Assembly: GCA_002310035.1 (NCBI GenBank) | Contig: DBYC01000024.1 | Location: 4,085-10,239, forward strand | Direction of reading: 5' to 3' | Source of the DNA: a bacterium UBP6_UBA1196 | GTDB lineage: Bacteria > UBP6 > UBA1177 | Length of the DNA stretch: 6,155 bases | In this document: positions 1 to 5,834 of the stretch, piece by piece | Layout of the letters: each line of letters starts with the position of its first letter | Position numbering within the stretch: position 1 is the stretch's first letter | The notes under the pieces: generated by a model | What the model was told of the DNA's origin: nothing | Databases searched by the model: none | What the model saw: only the letters and a program-made list of their open reading frames with translations | Made by a program: the position numbers and the translations under genes

Positions 1-20
1 ATACCGATAACTTTTCCCAT
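1..20 (-). CDS. dnaK: DnaK (Hsp70 chaperone), first codons only
   Basis: Only six complete codons fall in the window, reading MGKVIG, with the first two bases of a codon that would fit Ile. This is the standard N-terminus of DnaK, which continues into the phosphate-1 motif of the Hsp70 ATPase domain. The ATG is preceded by a GGAGG Shine-Dalgarno site at 26-30 with a five-base spacer. It starts 21 bases after the grpE stop codon, the usual grpE-dnaK order, so the two are very probably cotranscribed. DnaK is the cytoplasmic ATP-dependent chaperone for which GrpE is the nucleotide exchange factor. The rest of the gene lies beyond the left edge. The call rests on the N-terminal peptide plus the grpE neighbour, since six residues alone would not be enough. 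Confidence 0.9.
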
Positions 21-41
21 AATTTCCTCCAATTATAAATG

Positions 42-860
42 TTAACAATTACCGTTTTCTTCTGTATTTTCCGGCTCTGTTGCAGTTTCTTCGACTGTTT
101 CCGTCGGAGTTTCATCCGAATTTTCTTCAGTTTCTTCTTCAGCTTTTTCCTCAGGTTCGGCAGGTTTTGTAGCGGGCATACCGCTTGCAACGACTACCAT
201 CGCAGGCCTGATGACTCTGTCGTGCAGTTTGTAGCACTTTACATACTCTGCAACGATCTCGTTCGCCTCTTTTCCGTCGACGTTTATCATGCTCATCGCC
301 TGGTGTATTGCCGGATCAAACTTCTCGCCGATGCTGCTGATGCATACCAGACCGTGTTTGCCACAGATGTTCTCGAACTTTGAAGCCAGGTGCCTGATCC
401 CCTGAATGAAAGGATCTTTTTCGGCTTCCTCGCCTTTCGGAGCAAACTCCATCGCCTTGTCAAAATCATCCTTTACAGTTATGAAATCCTTGAAGAAATC
501 CTCAACGGCAAATTTTATCTTCGAGCGAAACTCGTTCTCGATCCTCGTTTTCTGGTTTCTGTTCTCGGCAACCAGCGACTTGACGTTTCCCTCAAGCTCG
601 GAGATTTTTTCATCTTTAAGTTTCAGCTGTTCCTCGACTTTAGCGACCTTTTCCTCGAGTTCTTTCACAAGTTTATGGTCTTTTTCCTTGCCGCCGAACT
701 TGTTGAAGAAGTGTTTTTTCTTCGCCTTTTCGGTTTCACCGCCGAGCTGGTCGGCCAAAGCCTGAAGATCGTTTCCGCCGTCGGCAAGATTTTCGTCGAT
801 TTCGATCGCGCCTTCAGTGTCTCTCAATTCTTCGCCGTATCTTTTTTCTTCCTCAGTCAT
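42..860 (-). CDS. grpE: GrpE, nucleotide exchange factor for DnaK, with an acidic C-terminal tail
   Basis: A cytoplasmic co-chaperone that releases ADP from DnaK and acts as a dimer. The 272-residue product has an acidic N-terminus (about 1-45), a Lys-rich patch (45-62), a long heptad-like helix (about 62-115) that would form the dimer coiled coil, and the C-terminal beta domain. The GrpE signature is seen at 178-189 (GEKFDPAIHQAM) and again at 208-224, around HDRVIRPAMVVVA. Typical GrpE proteins have about 180-220 residues and end soon after this point. Here about 45 more residues follow (228-272), made almost wholly of Glu, Thr, Pro, Asn and Ala. The ATG start is supported by a GGAGG site at 865-869. 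A sigma70-like promoter lies at 928-957, and dnaK follows 21 bases after the stop. No hrcA gene or CIRCE element was found beside it. Confidence 0.97.
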   Translation of the reverse strand: MTEEEKRYGEELRDTEGAIEIDENLADGGNDLQALADQLGGETEKAKKKHFFNKFGGKEKDHKLVKELEEKVAKVEEQLKLKDEKISELEGNVKSLVAENRNQKTRIENEFRSKIKFAVEDFFKDFITVKDDFDKAMEFAPKGEEAEKDPFIQGIRHLASKFENICGKHGLVCISSIGEKFDPAIHQAMSMINVDGKEANEIVAEYVKCYKLHDRVIRPAMVVVASGMPATKPAEPEEKAEEETEENSDETPTETVEETATEPENTEENGNC

Positions 861-927
861 AACTCCTCCAAAAAGTCAACCGCCTGAAATCATTAAGACT
901 TCAATCAAGCAACATCCGAAACGCCCT

Positions 928-957
928 TTTATATAAGAACGGTTTTCGCAAAGTCAA
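928..957 (-). promoter_or_regulatory. Probable sigma70-type promoter of grpE-dnaK
   Basis: Read on the minus strand, a TTGACT -35 box (952-957) is followed by TATATAAA. This allows a -10 of TATATA (930-935, 16-base spacer) or TATAAA (928-933, 18-base spacer). The region just upstream (about 961-984) is nearly all A and T and contains A-tract and T-tract runs in the position of an UP element. The start point would fall near 920, giving a leader of about 60 bases before the grpE ATG. No sigma32-type (CTTGAA/CCCCAT) promoter and no CIRCE inverted repeat is visible, so any heat control must come from something not recognised here. Confidence 0.6.
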
Positions 958-1011
958 CACTCAAAAATCAAAAAATTTTTTTATGAATATGCCGCTGCTG
1001 TGATTTCCGGC

Positions 1012-2040
1012 TTAGTAATAAATCCGGCCTTTTTTGCCGTATATGACTTTCGAACCGTCAGCTCCAGGGAGATAGACGGCATTGGCAAGTTCGTGTTCTG
1101 AAGTCAGCACGGCGCCGTTACCGGCAATCAGGTTGGGCCCGAGAACCATCTTGCTGCTGTTTTCTATTTCGCAACCGTTACCGATAACTATCGGCGGCTC
1201 CTGTTTGATGGGCGGAAAATTCAGTTTTTTACCGAGCGCGACAAAAAAATCGCCGTTCTTGCCTTTCAGATACTCATATTTTGTGTGGTAATAGTCATTG
1301 AAAATATCAGTTTCGTCAAAAAATTTGAGGGGAAGCGTACGCAGAAGATCGAAAGAGCATTCAAGATAGCCGTCAGGCGTTCCCATATCCCACCAGTTTC
1401 CTTTAATGTAGAAAGCGTTGAGATTTCGTCTGGACTTGATAGCACGCTTGTAAACATAGCTTGTGATCGAAACGAAACAACCTTTCGGAATGAATTCAAG
1501 AAGCTGCGGATTTATGACATGGATCCCTGTGAAAAGAGCGTTTCCCTCCGGGATCTTATCGTAAATCGATTCGTTGAGCATTCTCACGATCTTGTTGCCG
1601 TCGACACGGATCACAGAGCGCGGATCGTCCTGAGGTGCAGGAAGGATTCCCAAAGTTGCCAATGAATCCGAATGGTTATGGCTTTCTATCATCTTGTCGA
1701 GGTCAAAATTGAAAATCGTGTCGGAGTTGACGACAATAAAAGGCTCTTTTTTTACAAAAGGCTCCATCGAAGCGATCGCGCCGCCTGTACCGAGAATTTC
1801 TTTTTCTGGCAGATATTCGATACTGACACCGTATTTGCTGCCGTTGCCGAGAGCTTTTGCAATTTTCTCGCCGTGCGAATGGAGGTTGATGTATATTTCT
1901 TTTATCCCGTAATGCTTCAGGAAATAAATGTTATATTCTATCGTCGGACGATTGAGGACAGGAATAAGCGGTTTCGGAATGTTGTCTGTAATCGGCGCCA
2001 TTCTTGTGCCGAAACCGGCTGCTAAAATCAGGGCTTTCAC
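1012..2040 (-). CDS. murU: MurU-like sugar-1-phosphate nucleotidyltransferase
   Basis: A cytoplasmic enzyme of the NTP_transferase family that joins a sugar-1-phosphate to a nucleotide. Paired with AmgK, the likely reaction is MurNAc-1-phosphate + UTP to UDP-MurNAc + pyrophosphate. The 342-residue product starts with the nucleotide-binding signature LAAGFGTRM (6-14) and KPL (23-25). It carries GTGGAI (84-89), a metal-binding Asp in VNSD (104-107), and a second likely metal Asp in GNWWDMGTP (214-222). Pseudomonas MurU is about 220 residues, so roughly 110 residues are extra. They include an Ile/Val/Gly-rich stretch (about 282-326) resembling left-handed beta-helix turns, as in GDP-mannose pyrophosphorylase-type enzymes. 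The start is GTG, overlapping the amgK stop as GTGA, with a G-rich site at 2047-2051. Substrate choice is inferred from the kinase partner; another hexose-1-phosphate is possible. Confidence 0.75.
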   Translation of the reverse strand: MKALILAAGFGTRMAPITDNIPKPLIPVLNRPTIEYNIYFLKHYGIKEIYINLHSHGEKIAKALGNGSKYGVSIEYLPEKEILGTGGAIASMEPFVKKEPFIVVNSDTIFNFDLDKMIESHNHSDSLATLGILPAPQDDPRSVIRVDGNKIVRMLNESIYDKIPEGNALFTGIHVINPQLLEFIPKGCFVSITSYVYKRAIKSRRNLNAFYIKGNWWDMGTPDGYLECSFDLLRTLPLKFFDETDIFNDYYHTKYEYLKGKNGDFFVALGKKLNFPPIKQEPPIVIGNGCEIENSSKMVLGPNLIAGNGAVLTSEHELANAVYLPGADGSKVIYGKKGRIYY

Positions 2041-3083
2041 TTTGTTCCCCCGTCGTCGAATTCAGGTATATAGGGCGCAAGCAGCTCGAGAACCCTCTCA
2101 AGTCCGAGCTTCAGAGCCGCATCCTTAACATAACCTAGTGTCGGCAGAATGTAGGGAACGAACCACTCCTTGCCCTTGACCTGATTAAGGTAGACGAATC
2201 TTCCGGCATCCTTCATCTTGCGCTGCAAGGTCTGAAGGTAGAATGCATGTTCGAACGATGCGTAATCGTTGAAGAAATACCTCACGACTTCGTTTGTGTC
2301 CCAGAAACGGCGGACAAGCGAATCAAGCTCCTCTGGAGAAAGGACGATATACGAATCGCGCAGCAGCGAGACAAGGTCATAAACCACGGGAGCCATCAGC
2401 GCGTCCTGGAAATCAATGAGATAGAGCGAGCCGTCCTTTTCCATGATATTTTTCGACTGAAAATCGCGGTGCGAGAAAAAATAAGGGAGATTTGCAAGTT
2501 CCCTTGAAATTTTCAAACAGTATTTTTCGAGTTTAGGCCACAGATTCTTGTAAGGAATGTGATATATTCTTTTTGCGATCATATATTCGTAGAAATGGTA
2601 GAATTCATCCATGAAAAGTTTGGTCGAAAATTTTCTTCTGTCAGCCGGAGTATCGAACTTAGTGCGGTTGTAAAGCCGTTTCTGCATGTCAGTAAGCAGA
2701 TCTTCCGCATCCTGAATATATCTGAACTTGTTCTTCCTGTCGTTTTCGATGAGTTTGAAAAGCGTCGTGTCACCGAGATCCTCCAGGAGCATCGCATTCT
2801 GTTCCGGAATAACGGCTAGGATCTCCGGAACTTTCACGCCGAAACCGTTCAGAAAATTCCTTATTGCCATAAAATCGTTGAAAGAATCGCCCCTGCCGAA
2901 TTCACCTGGCTTGATGTTCGCAACTTTCATCATTATGACAGTCGTCCCCTCGAAACGGATCCTGGTGTATGATCTGCCTGAAGCATCTCCGAAAAGCGGT
3001 TCAGCAAAAAAATCGAGAACTTTTCTTCCCTTGTAAATATTGAGAAGCTGATATGCCAGAAAATCGGTCTCGTAATTCATCAT
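2037..3083 (-). CDS. amgK: AmgK-like anomeric sugar kinase (aminoglycoside phosphotransferase fold)
   Basis: A cytoplasmic kinase of the APH/choline kinase fold. In Pseudomonas, AmgK phosphorylates N-acetylmuramic acid (and GlcNAc) at the anomeric carbon, feeding MurU. The 348-residue product shows a glycine-rich loop GDASGRSYTRI (32-42), a likely ATP-anchoring Lys in MMKV (51-54), a hinge LLEDLGD (99-105), and the catalytic loop HRDFQSKN (205-212) with Asp207 as base. A metal-binding Asp224 lies in LIDFQDA (222-228), followed by YDLVSLLRDSY (235-245). The DFQDA/YDLVSLLRD block and the LQRKMKDAGRF segment (286-296) are typical of AmgK rather than of aminoglycoside-resistance enzymes. The ATG overlaps the upstream stop as ATGA, with GGAG at 3089-3092. 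The product begins Met-Met, so the second ATG is an alternative start. The murU-like gene follows with a GTGA overlap, so the two enzymes should be made together. Confidence 0.82.
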   Translation of the reverse strand: MMNYETDFLAYQLLNIYKGRKVLDFFAEPLFGDASGRSYTRIRFEGTTVIMMKVANIKPGEFGRGDSFNDFMAIRNFLNGFGVKVPEILAVIPEQNAMLLEDLGDTTLFKLIENDRKNKFRYIQDAEDLLTDMQKRLYNRTKFDTPADRRKFSTKLFMDEFYHFYEYMIAKRIYHIPYKNLWPKLEKYCLKISRELANLPYFFSHRDFQSKNIMEKDGSLYLIDFQDALMAPVVYDLVSLLRDSYIVLSPEELDSLVRRFWDTNEVVRYFFNDYASFEHAFYLQTLQRKMKDAGRFVYLNQVKGKEWFVPYILPTLGYVKDAALKLGLERVLELLAPYIPEFDDGGTK

Positions 3084-3691
3084 TTTGTCTCCAACTTGTC
3101 ATAAAATTCATAAATTACCATGAAAAAATAAGGAGTTATCAAACCTCCGGCAATAAATCCCAGCGGCATAAAGATCTGCGCCAGAAAAAGGGCGAAAGCC
3201 GCAGCGGCATAAAAAATGAACGAAAAAAGGAAAAGTGTAAGCCGGCTGCCGTTACCTTTGCGCAGACTTTCGACCATCGCGTCAATGGCAAACTTCCTGT
3301 CCCGCGCCACTATGAAAAATGTAAACATGAAAACACTGAAAACGATTATTGAAGGGATCACAGCAGCGGCCGCACCGATTAGAAGAAGCGGGAAAAGGAG
3401 AATCGAAACCAGAAAACCGTTTTTCGCATAGTTCAGCAGGAGATTCGGGGAAGAGAAAACATCGTTCTTAAGCCCCCGCGAGGAACATATAACCGAATTC
3501 GCAAGCAGGATCAGCAGAAGACCCTCGAGCACGAAAGTCAGGACTACGCCGGCAGTTATGCTGAAATGGAAGAAAACCGGCGGCACAGCAGTTGCCGCGC
3601 CCCATCCCGCTATTTTTGAAAAATTCGATTTATACTGGATCCAACCGTGTTCAAAAGCACCGACAAAATCGAGCTTTCCAGCTCCTTGCAT
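3080..3691 (-). CDS. Polytopic membrane protein of unknown function, coupled to amgK
   Basis: The product is 203 residues and probably sits in the inner membrane. After a short amphipathic start (FVGAFEHGWIQYKSNF, 9-24), hydrophobic segments lie at about 28-44, 46-68, 92-112, 113-129, 152-172 and 174-196, so five or six membrane passes are likely. A segment between the fourth and fifth (ARDRKFAIDAMVESLRKGN, 129-147) resembles the D-R-x(n)-A-x-x-S-x-x-x-x-K-G-N pattern of several uncharacterised bacterial membrane families with a similar layout. I cannot name a family. The ATG at 3691 is chosen because GGAGG lies at 3697-3701 with a five-base spacer; an upstream TTG at 3727 in the same frame has no such support. 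Its stop codon overlaps the amgK start as ATGA. Being first in a coupled unit with AmgK and MurU suggests a link to cell-wall sugar handling, but nothing in the protein shows it. Confidence 0.8.
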   Translation of the reverse strand: MQGAGKLDFVGAFEHGWIQYKSNFSKIAGWGAATAVPPVFFHFSITAGVVLTFVLEGLLLILLANSVICSSRGLKNDVFSSPNLLLNYAKNGFLVSILLFPLLLIGAAAAVIPSIIVFSVFMFTFFIVARDRKFAIDAMVESLRKGNGSRLTLFLFSFIFYAAAAFALFLAQIFMPLGFIAGGLITPYFFMVIYEFYDKLETK

Positions 3692-3738
3692 CTTTTCCTC
3701 CGCAAAAATGCCGCACAGAATCGGCAAACAAACGAACT

Positions 3739-3767
3739 ATTCTATTGATTTTTTTCAATAAAGAAAG
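3739..3767 (-). promoter_or_regulatory. Possible promoter for the membrane protein-amgK-murU unit
   Basis: A TAGAAT -10 box (3739-3744 on the minus strand) lies about 50 bases ahead of the membrane-protein ATG. The only -35 at 17 bases is a poor CTTTCT (3762-3767). An inverted repeat TATTGA-N6-TCAATA (3743-3760) occupies the spacer, where a repressor or activator could bind. The 117 bases between the MATE stop and this gene hold no clear intrinsic terminator, so readthrough from the upstream genes is also possible. Confidence 0.3.
3743..3760. repeat. Perfect inverted repeat, six-base arms
   Basis: TATTGA, six T residues, then TCAATA form a perfect dyad in the gap between the MATE gene and the membrane-protein gene. 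It overlaps the candidate -10 box of the downstream unit. The arms are A/T-rich and no U-tract follows on either strand, so it is a poor terminator. An operator is possible, but a dyad this short in A/T-rich DNA can arise by chance. Confidence 0.35.
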
Positions 3768-3808
3768 TTTAGTTTCGAAAAACGCGCCGAGGCAGATTCC
3801 GTCATGAA

Positions 3809-5137
3809 TCAGTATCCGTATTTTTTCCGTTTTGCAGCATAGAATGAAACTGTTACAAGAGCCGCCACAAATTCGGCCGCCACAAGCGAGAACCACACTC
3901 CGTTTATACCGAAAAAGAGCGGCAGAACAAGGACTGAAACCGTTTCAAAAACGACTGTCCTGAGAAACGAGATCGCAGCCGACACAAAACCGTCGTTGAG
4001 CGCTGTGAAAAATGAGGAACCGTAGATCGGTATCCCGGCAAGAAGAAAACTGAACGAAAAGATCCTGAATCCGCTGACGGTGAGTTCGGTGAGTCCGGCA
4101 TCGTAACCGACAAAAACTGCGGCAAGCGGTCTTGCGAAGATCTCACTCGCACAAAACATCACAAGAGCAACAAGAGCAAGTATTTTCAAGCTCTTATGAA
4201 AAACATTTTTTAACTCTGCGACATTTTTCGCGCCGAAATTGAAACTTACAATCGGGGCAGTTCCCACAGAATAGCCGATAAATACGGCAAGAAAGAGGAA
4301 GTTGACATACATCAGCACGCCGTAAGCCGCGACGCCGTCTTCCCCGCTGTATTTCAAAAGCTGCATGTTATAGAGCATGCTGACGAGCGACATCGAAACA
4401 CCCGAAACAAATTCCGAAGATCCGTTCGTGCAGGTTTTAAGCAGCGCTTTAACGTCAAATTCTGCTTTGCCGAGTTTGAGAAGGCTTGAATTTTTATGTG
4501 CAAAATAGATGAGCGGAATGATCCCGCCTGCAATCTGGCTCGCAACGGTCGCCAAGGCTGCGCCGACAATGCCGAAAGGAAAAACTGCGACTAAAAGAAA
4601 GTCGAAGATCATGTTCGTGAAACCGGCTGCAAGGGTCACATAAAACCCGAGTTTAGGTTTCTCCGCCGTAACAAAAAGCGAATGGAATTCAAACTGAAGC
4701 ATGACGACAGGAAGCCCGAGCATAACAAGGTTCCCGTAAAGAACACACTCTTCAAGCATCTGCCCTTCGGCACCGAGAAAAACTGCAACGCTGCGCATCG
4801 AAGCGATTCCAATAAGAGCTATCACGATTCCTAGAGCAAGCGTTACATAAACGATAAGCGAAAAAACGGAATTTGCCTTTTCAGAGCGGCCCTCGCCCAG
4901 CAGTTTACCGATGAGCGCACTTCCGCCCGTTCCGAAAATAAAGCCGAAAACACCGAGAATCATAAGAAACGGATAGATCAGGTTTATCGCGGCAAACGGC
5001 GTCTTTCCGACATAGTTCGAGACAAAAAATCCGTCAACCATGCCATAAAACGAGGTGAAAATTATCATCATTATCGTCGGAAGAGAAAACTTGAGCAGCC
5101 GCTCGTATGTGAAGTGGTCAGAAAGCTGTATGGGCAT
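3809..5137 (-). CDS. MATE-family multidrug/cation antiporter
   Basis: An inner-membrane transporter of the MATE family (MepA/DinF-like), which exports organic cations or drugs in exchange for Na+ or H+. The product has 442 residues, the usual length, with about twelve hydrophobic segments in two six-helix halves. The first half holds PTIMMIIFTSFYGMVDGFF (20-38), with the conserved Asp35, and FGTGGSALIGKLLGEG (68-83). The second half holds GTAPIVSFNFGAKN (292-305), the counterpart of the family's G-x-x-P-I-x-x-x-N-x-G-A motif. FPFGIVGAALATVASQ (186-201) in helix six is also typical. The C-terminus ends in a basic KRKKYGY. The ATG is preceded by GAGGTG at 5142-5147. It starts 36 bases after the lipoprotein stop and is probably cotranscribed with it. 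The substrate cannot be read from the sequence. Confidence 0.93.
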   Translation of the reverse strand: MPIQLSDHFTYERLLKFSLPTIMMIIFTSFYGMVDGFFVSNYVGKTPFAAINLIYPFLMILGVFGFIFGTGGSALIGKLLGEGRSEKANSVFSLIVYVTLALGIVIALIGIASMRSVAVFLGAEGQMLEECVLYGNLVMLGLPVVMLQFEFHSLFVTAEKPKLGFYVTLAAGFTNMIFDFLLVAVFPFGIVGAALATVASQIAGGIIPLIYFAHKNSSLLKLGKAEFDVKALLKTCTNGSSEFVSGVSMSLVSMLYNMQLLKYSGEDGVAAYGVLMYVNFLFLAVFIGYSVGTAPIVSFNFGAKNVAELKNVFHKSLKILALVALVMFCASEIFARPLAAVFVGYDAGLTELTVSGFRIFSFSFLLAGIPIYGSSFFTALNDGFVSAAISFLRTVVFETVSVLVLPLFFGINGVWFSLVAAEFVAALVTVSFYAAKRKKYGY

Positions 5138-5148
5138 GAAACACCTCG

Positions 5149-5166
5149 AAAAGCCGCAATTCCGGC
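5149..5166 (-). other. Small GC hairpin followed by TTTT ahead of the MATE ribosome site
   Basis: On the minus strand, GCCG-GAATTG-CGGC (5153-5166) is followed at once by TTTT (5149-5152), two bases before the GAGGTG ribosome site of the MATE gene. The four-pair stem is too short for a strong terminator. It could act as a weak attenuator or RNA-processing point between the lipoprotein and MATE genes, or mean nothing. Confidence 0.3.
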
Positions 5167-5173
5167 AGCACGC

Positions 5174-5713
5174 CTATTCTGCAACCGCTCCGATATTTTT
5201 CAAATTTGATTTTACAAGATTGATTTCTTTTTCCGAAAGACCTGATGTCATCTCTTTGAAAAAAGATTCGCCGGCTTTTTTATATGCGTTGATTTTTCTT
5301 TCTATGTCTTCTGGGGCAGTGTCGTTTTTCTTCAGAAGTTCGATTCTTTTCTGCATCGTTTCCTCGCTGATTTCGCCGAAAGCAAGGTAACATTTTAAAA
5401 TTTTTTTCGATTTTTTCATAAAAATTTCGGGGTTGAGTCCTTTGCTTTCAAGATACTGGTTGATTTCCGTCTTGCCTTCATCGATCAGTTTGTATGCCGT
5501 ATCTGGCTGTGCCTCGGCGATTTTTTTGTCGAATTTGGCCGTTATGCCGTCAATCGTTTTTTTGTGTTCGATGAGAAGCATTATGTCCGACTGGGTTATC
5601 GTAAGATCGGGCGCCGACTGAACTTCTTCCTTTTTTGAACACGATACTGTCAGGAAAACGCATAGAATCGCGGCGAAAACGACTTTACCGAAACAGAAAA
5701 AAACTTTTTTCAT
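5174..5713 (-). CDS. Small lipoprotein of unknown function
   Basis: The 179-residue product has a lipoprotein signal peptide: MKK, a hydrophobic stretch (about 4-23), and a lipobox LTVSC with the lipid-bearing Cys at residue 25. Ser-Lys-Lys-Glu-Glu follows, and no Asp at +2 is seen. The mature part (about 155 residues) is polar, rich in Lys, Glu and Ile, and looks mostly helical, with heptad-like stretches in its second half (ISEETMQKRIELLKKN and after). I do not recognise the family. The ATG at 5713 is chosen because GGAGGT lies at 5717-5722. The frame stays open upstream to a TTG at 5767, but that would run through the promoter and place 18 non-signal residues ahead of the signal peptide. 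The MATE gene follows after 36 bases. The protein would be anchored in the inner or outer membrane, facing the periplasm. Confidence 0.85.
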   Translation of the reverse strand: MKKVFFCFGKVVFAAILCVFLTVSCSKKEEVQSAPDLTITQSDIMLLIEHKKTIDGITAKFDKKIAEAQPDTAYKLIDEGKTEINQYLESKGLNPEIFMKKSKKILKCYLAFGEISEETMQKRIELLKKNDTAPEDIERKINAYKKAGESFFKEMTSGLSEKEINLVKSNLKNIGAVAE

Positions 5714-5735
5714 CTTACCTCCGAAAAAAAAGCGC

Positions 5736-5790
5736 TGAATTTTATACAAAAACGACATGAAAAACAATTTTTTGAATTTTTATACAAAAA
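5736..5790. repeat. Short direct repeat around the lipoprotein promoter
   Basis: TGAATTTTATACAAAAA (5736-5752) recurs at 5773-5790 with one extra T. On the minus strand both copies read as TTTTTGTATAAAA-like segments that could serve as -10 regions. The downstream copy is the candidate lipoprotein -10; the other overlaps the U-tract of the aminotransferase terminator. Confidence 0.5.
5739..5767 (-). promoter_or_regulatory. Probable promoter of the lipoprotein-MATE unit
   Basis: On the minus strand, TTGTTT (5762-5767) and TAAAAT (5739-5744) are spaced by 17 bases; an overlapping TATAAA (5741-5746) is an alternative -10. The site lies just after the terminator of the upstream aminotransferase gene and about 25 bases ahead of the lipoprotein start codon, which fits a short leader carrying the GGAGGT site. 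Confidence 0.45.
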
Positions 5791-5810
5791 AGGCCGGTGT
5801 TACCCGGCCT
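5786..5810 (-). terminator. Intrinsic terminator of the lysine aminotransferase gene
   Basis: On the minus strand AGGCCGG, a six-base loop GTAACA and CCGGCCT form a perfect seven-pair, GC-rich stem (5791-5810), followed directly by five T residues before GTATAAAA. It lies 24 bases past the aminotransferase stop codon and separates that gene from the lipoprotein-MATE unit. Confidence 0.9.
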
Positions 5811-5834
5811 TGAAAAATCGTGACTTGGCAGGAA

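Noticed and set aside
390..887. 165-codon plus-strand open frame opposite grpE, rich in Phe and Leu
   Set aside because: It mirrors the Lys/Glu-rich grpE coding strand, has no recognisable domain, and GrpE is certain. The 39-383 and 406-765 frames on the same strand are rejected for the same reason.
969..1011. Possible intrinsic terminator after the murU-like gene (GCCG-N13-CGGC followed by an A/T run)
   Set aside because: The stem is only four pairs with a large loop, and the T-tract is about 15 bases away and interrupted. The A/T run is better explained as an UP-like element of the grpE promoter.
861..1011. CIRCE element or HrcA site before grpE
   Set aside because: No TTAGCACTC-N9-GAGTGCTAA dyad or near match is present in the gap on either strand by eye.
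1285..1665. 126-codon plus-strand open frame opposite the murU-like gene
   Set aside because: No plausible protein features, and it lies wholly inside a well-supported gene. The 1672-2025 frame is likewise an antisense shadow.
2037..3083. Aminoglycoside resistance phosphotransferase
   Set aside because: The fold is shared, but the DFQDA and YDLVSLLRD blocks and the neighbouring nucleotidyltransferase fit AmgK-type sugar kinases, not antibiotic-modifying enzymes.
3692..3727. N-terminal extension of the membrane protein from a TTG at 3727
   Set aside because: The ATG at 3691 has an ideal GGAGG site at 3697-3701, which the extension would translate.
3651..3896. 81-codon minus-strand frame bridging the gap between the MATE and membrane-protein genes
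   Set aside because: It overlaps the ends of both supported genes, shows no domain, and its ATG at 3896 lies inside the MATE gene with no reason to prefer it. The Cys-rich start looks like an out-of-frame translation.
5714..5767. N-terminal extension of the lipoprotein from a TTG at 5767
   Set aside because: It would translate the promoter and the GGAGGT ribosome site and add 18 residues before a complete signal peptide.
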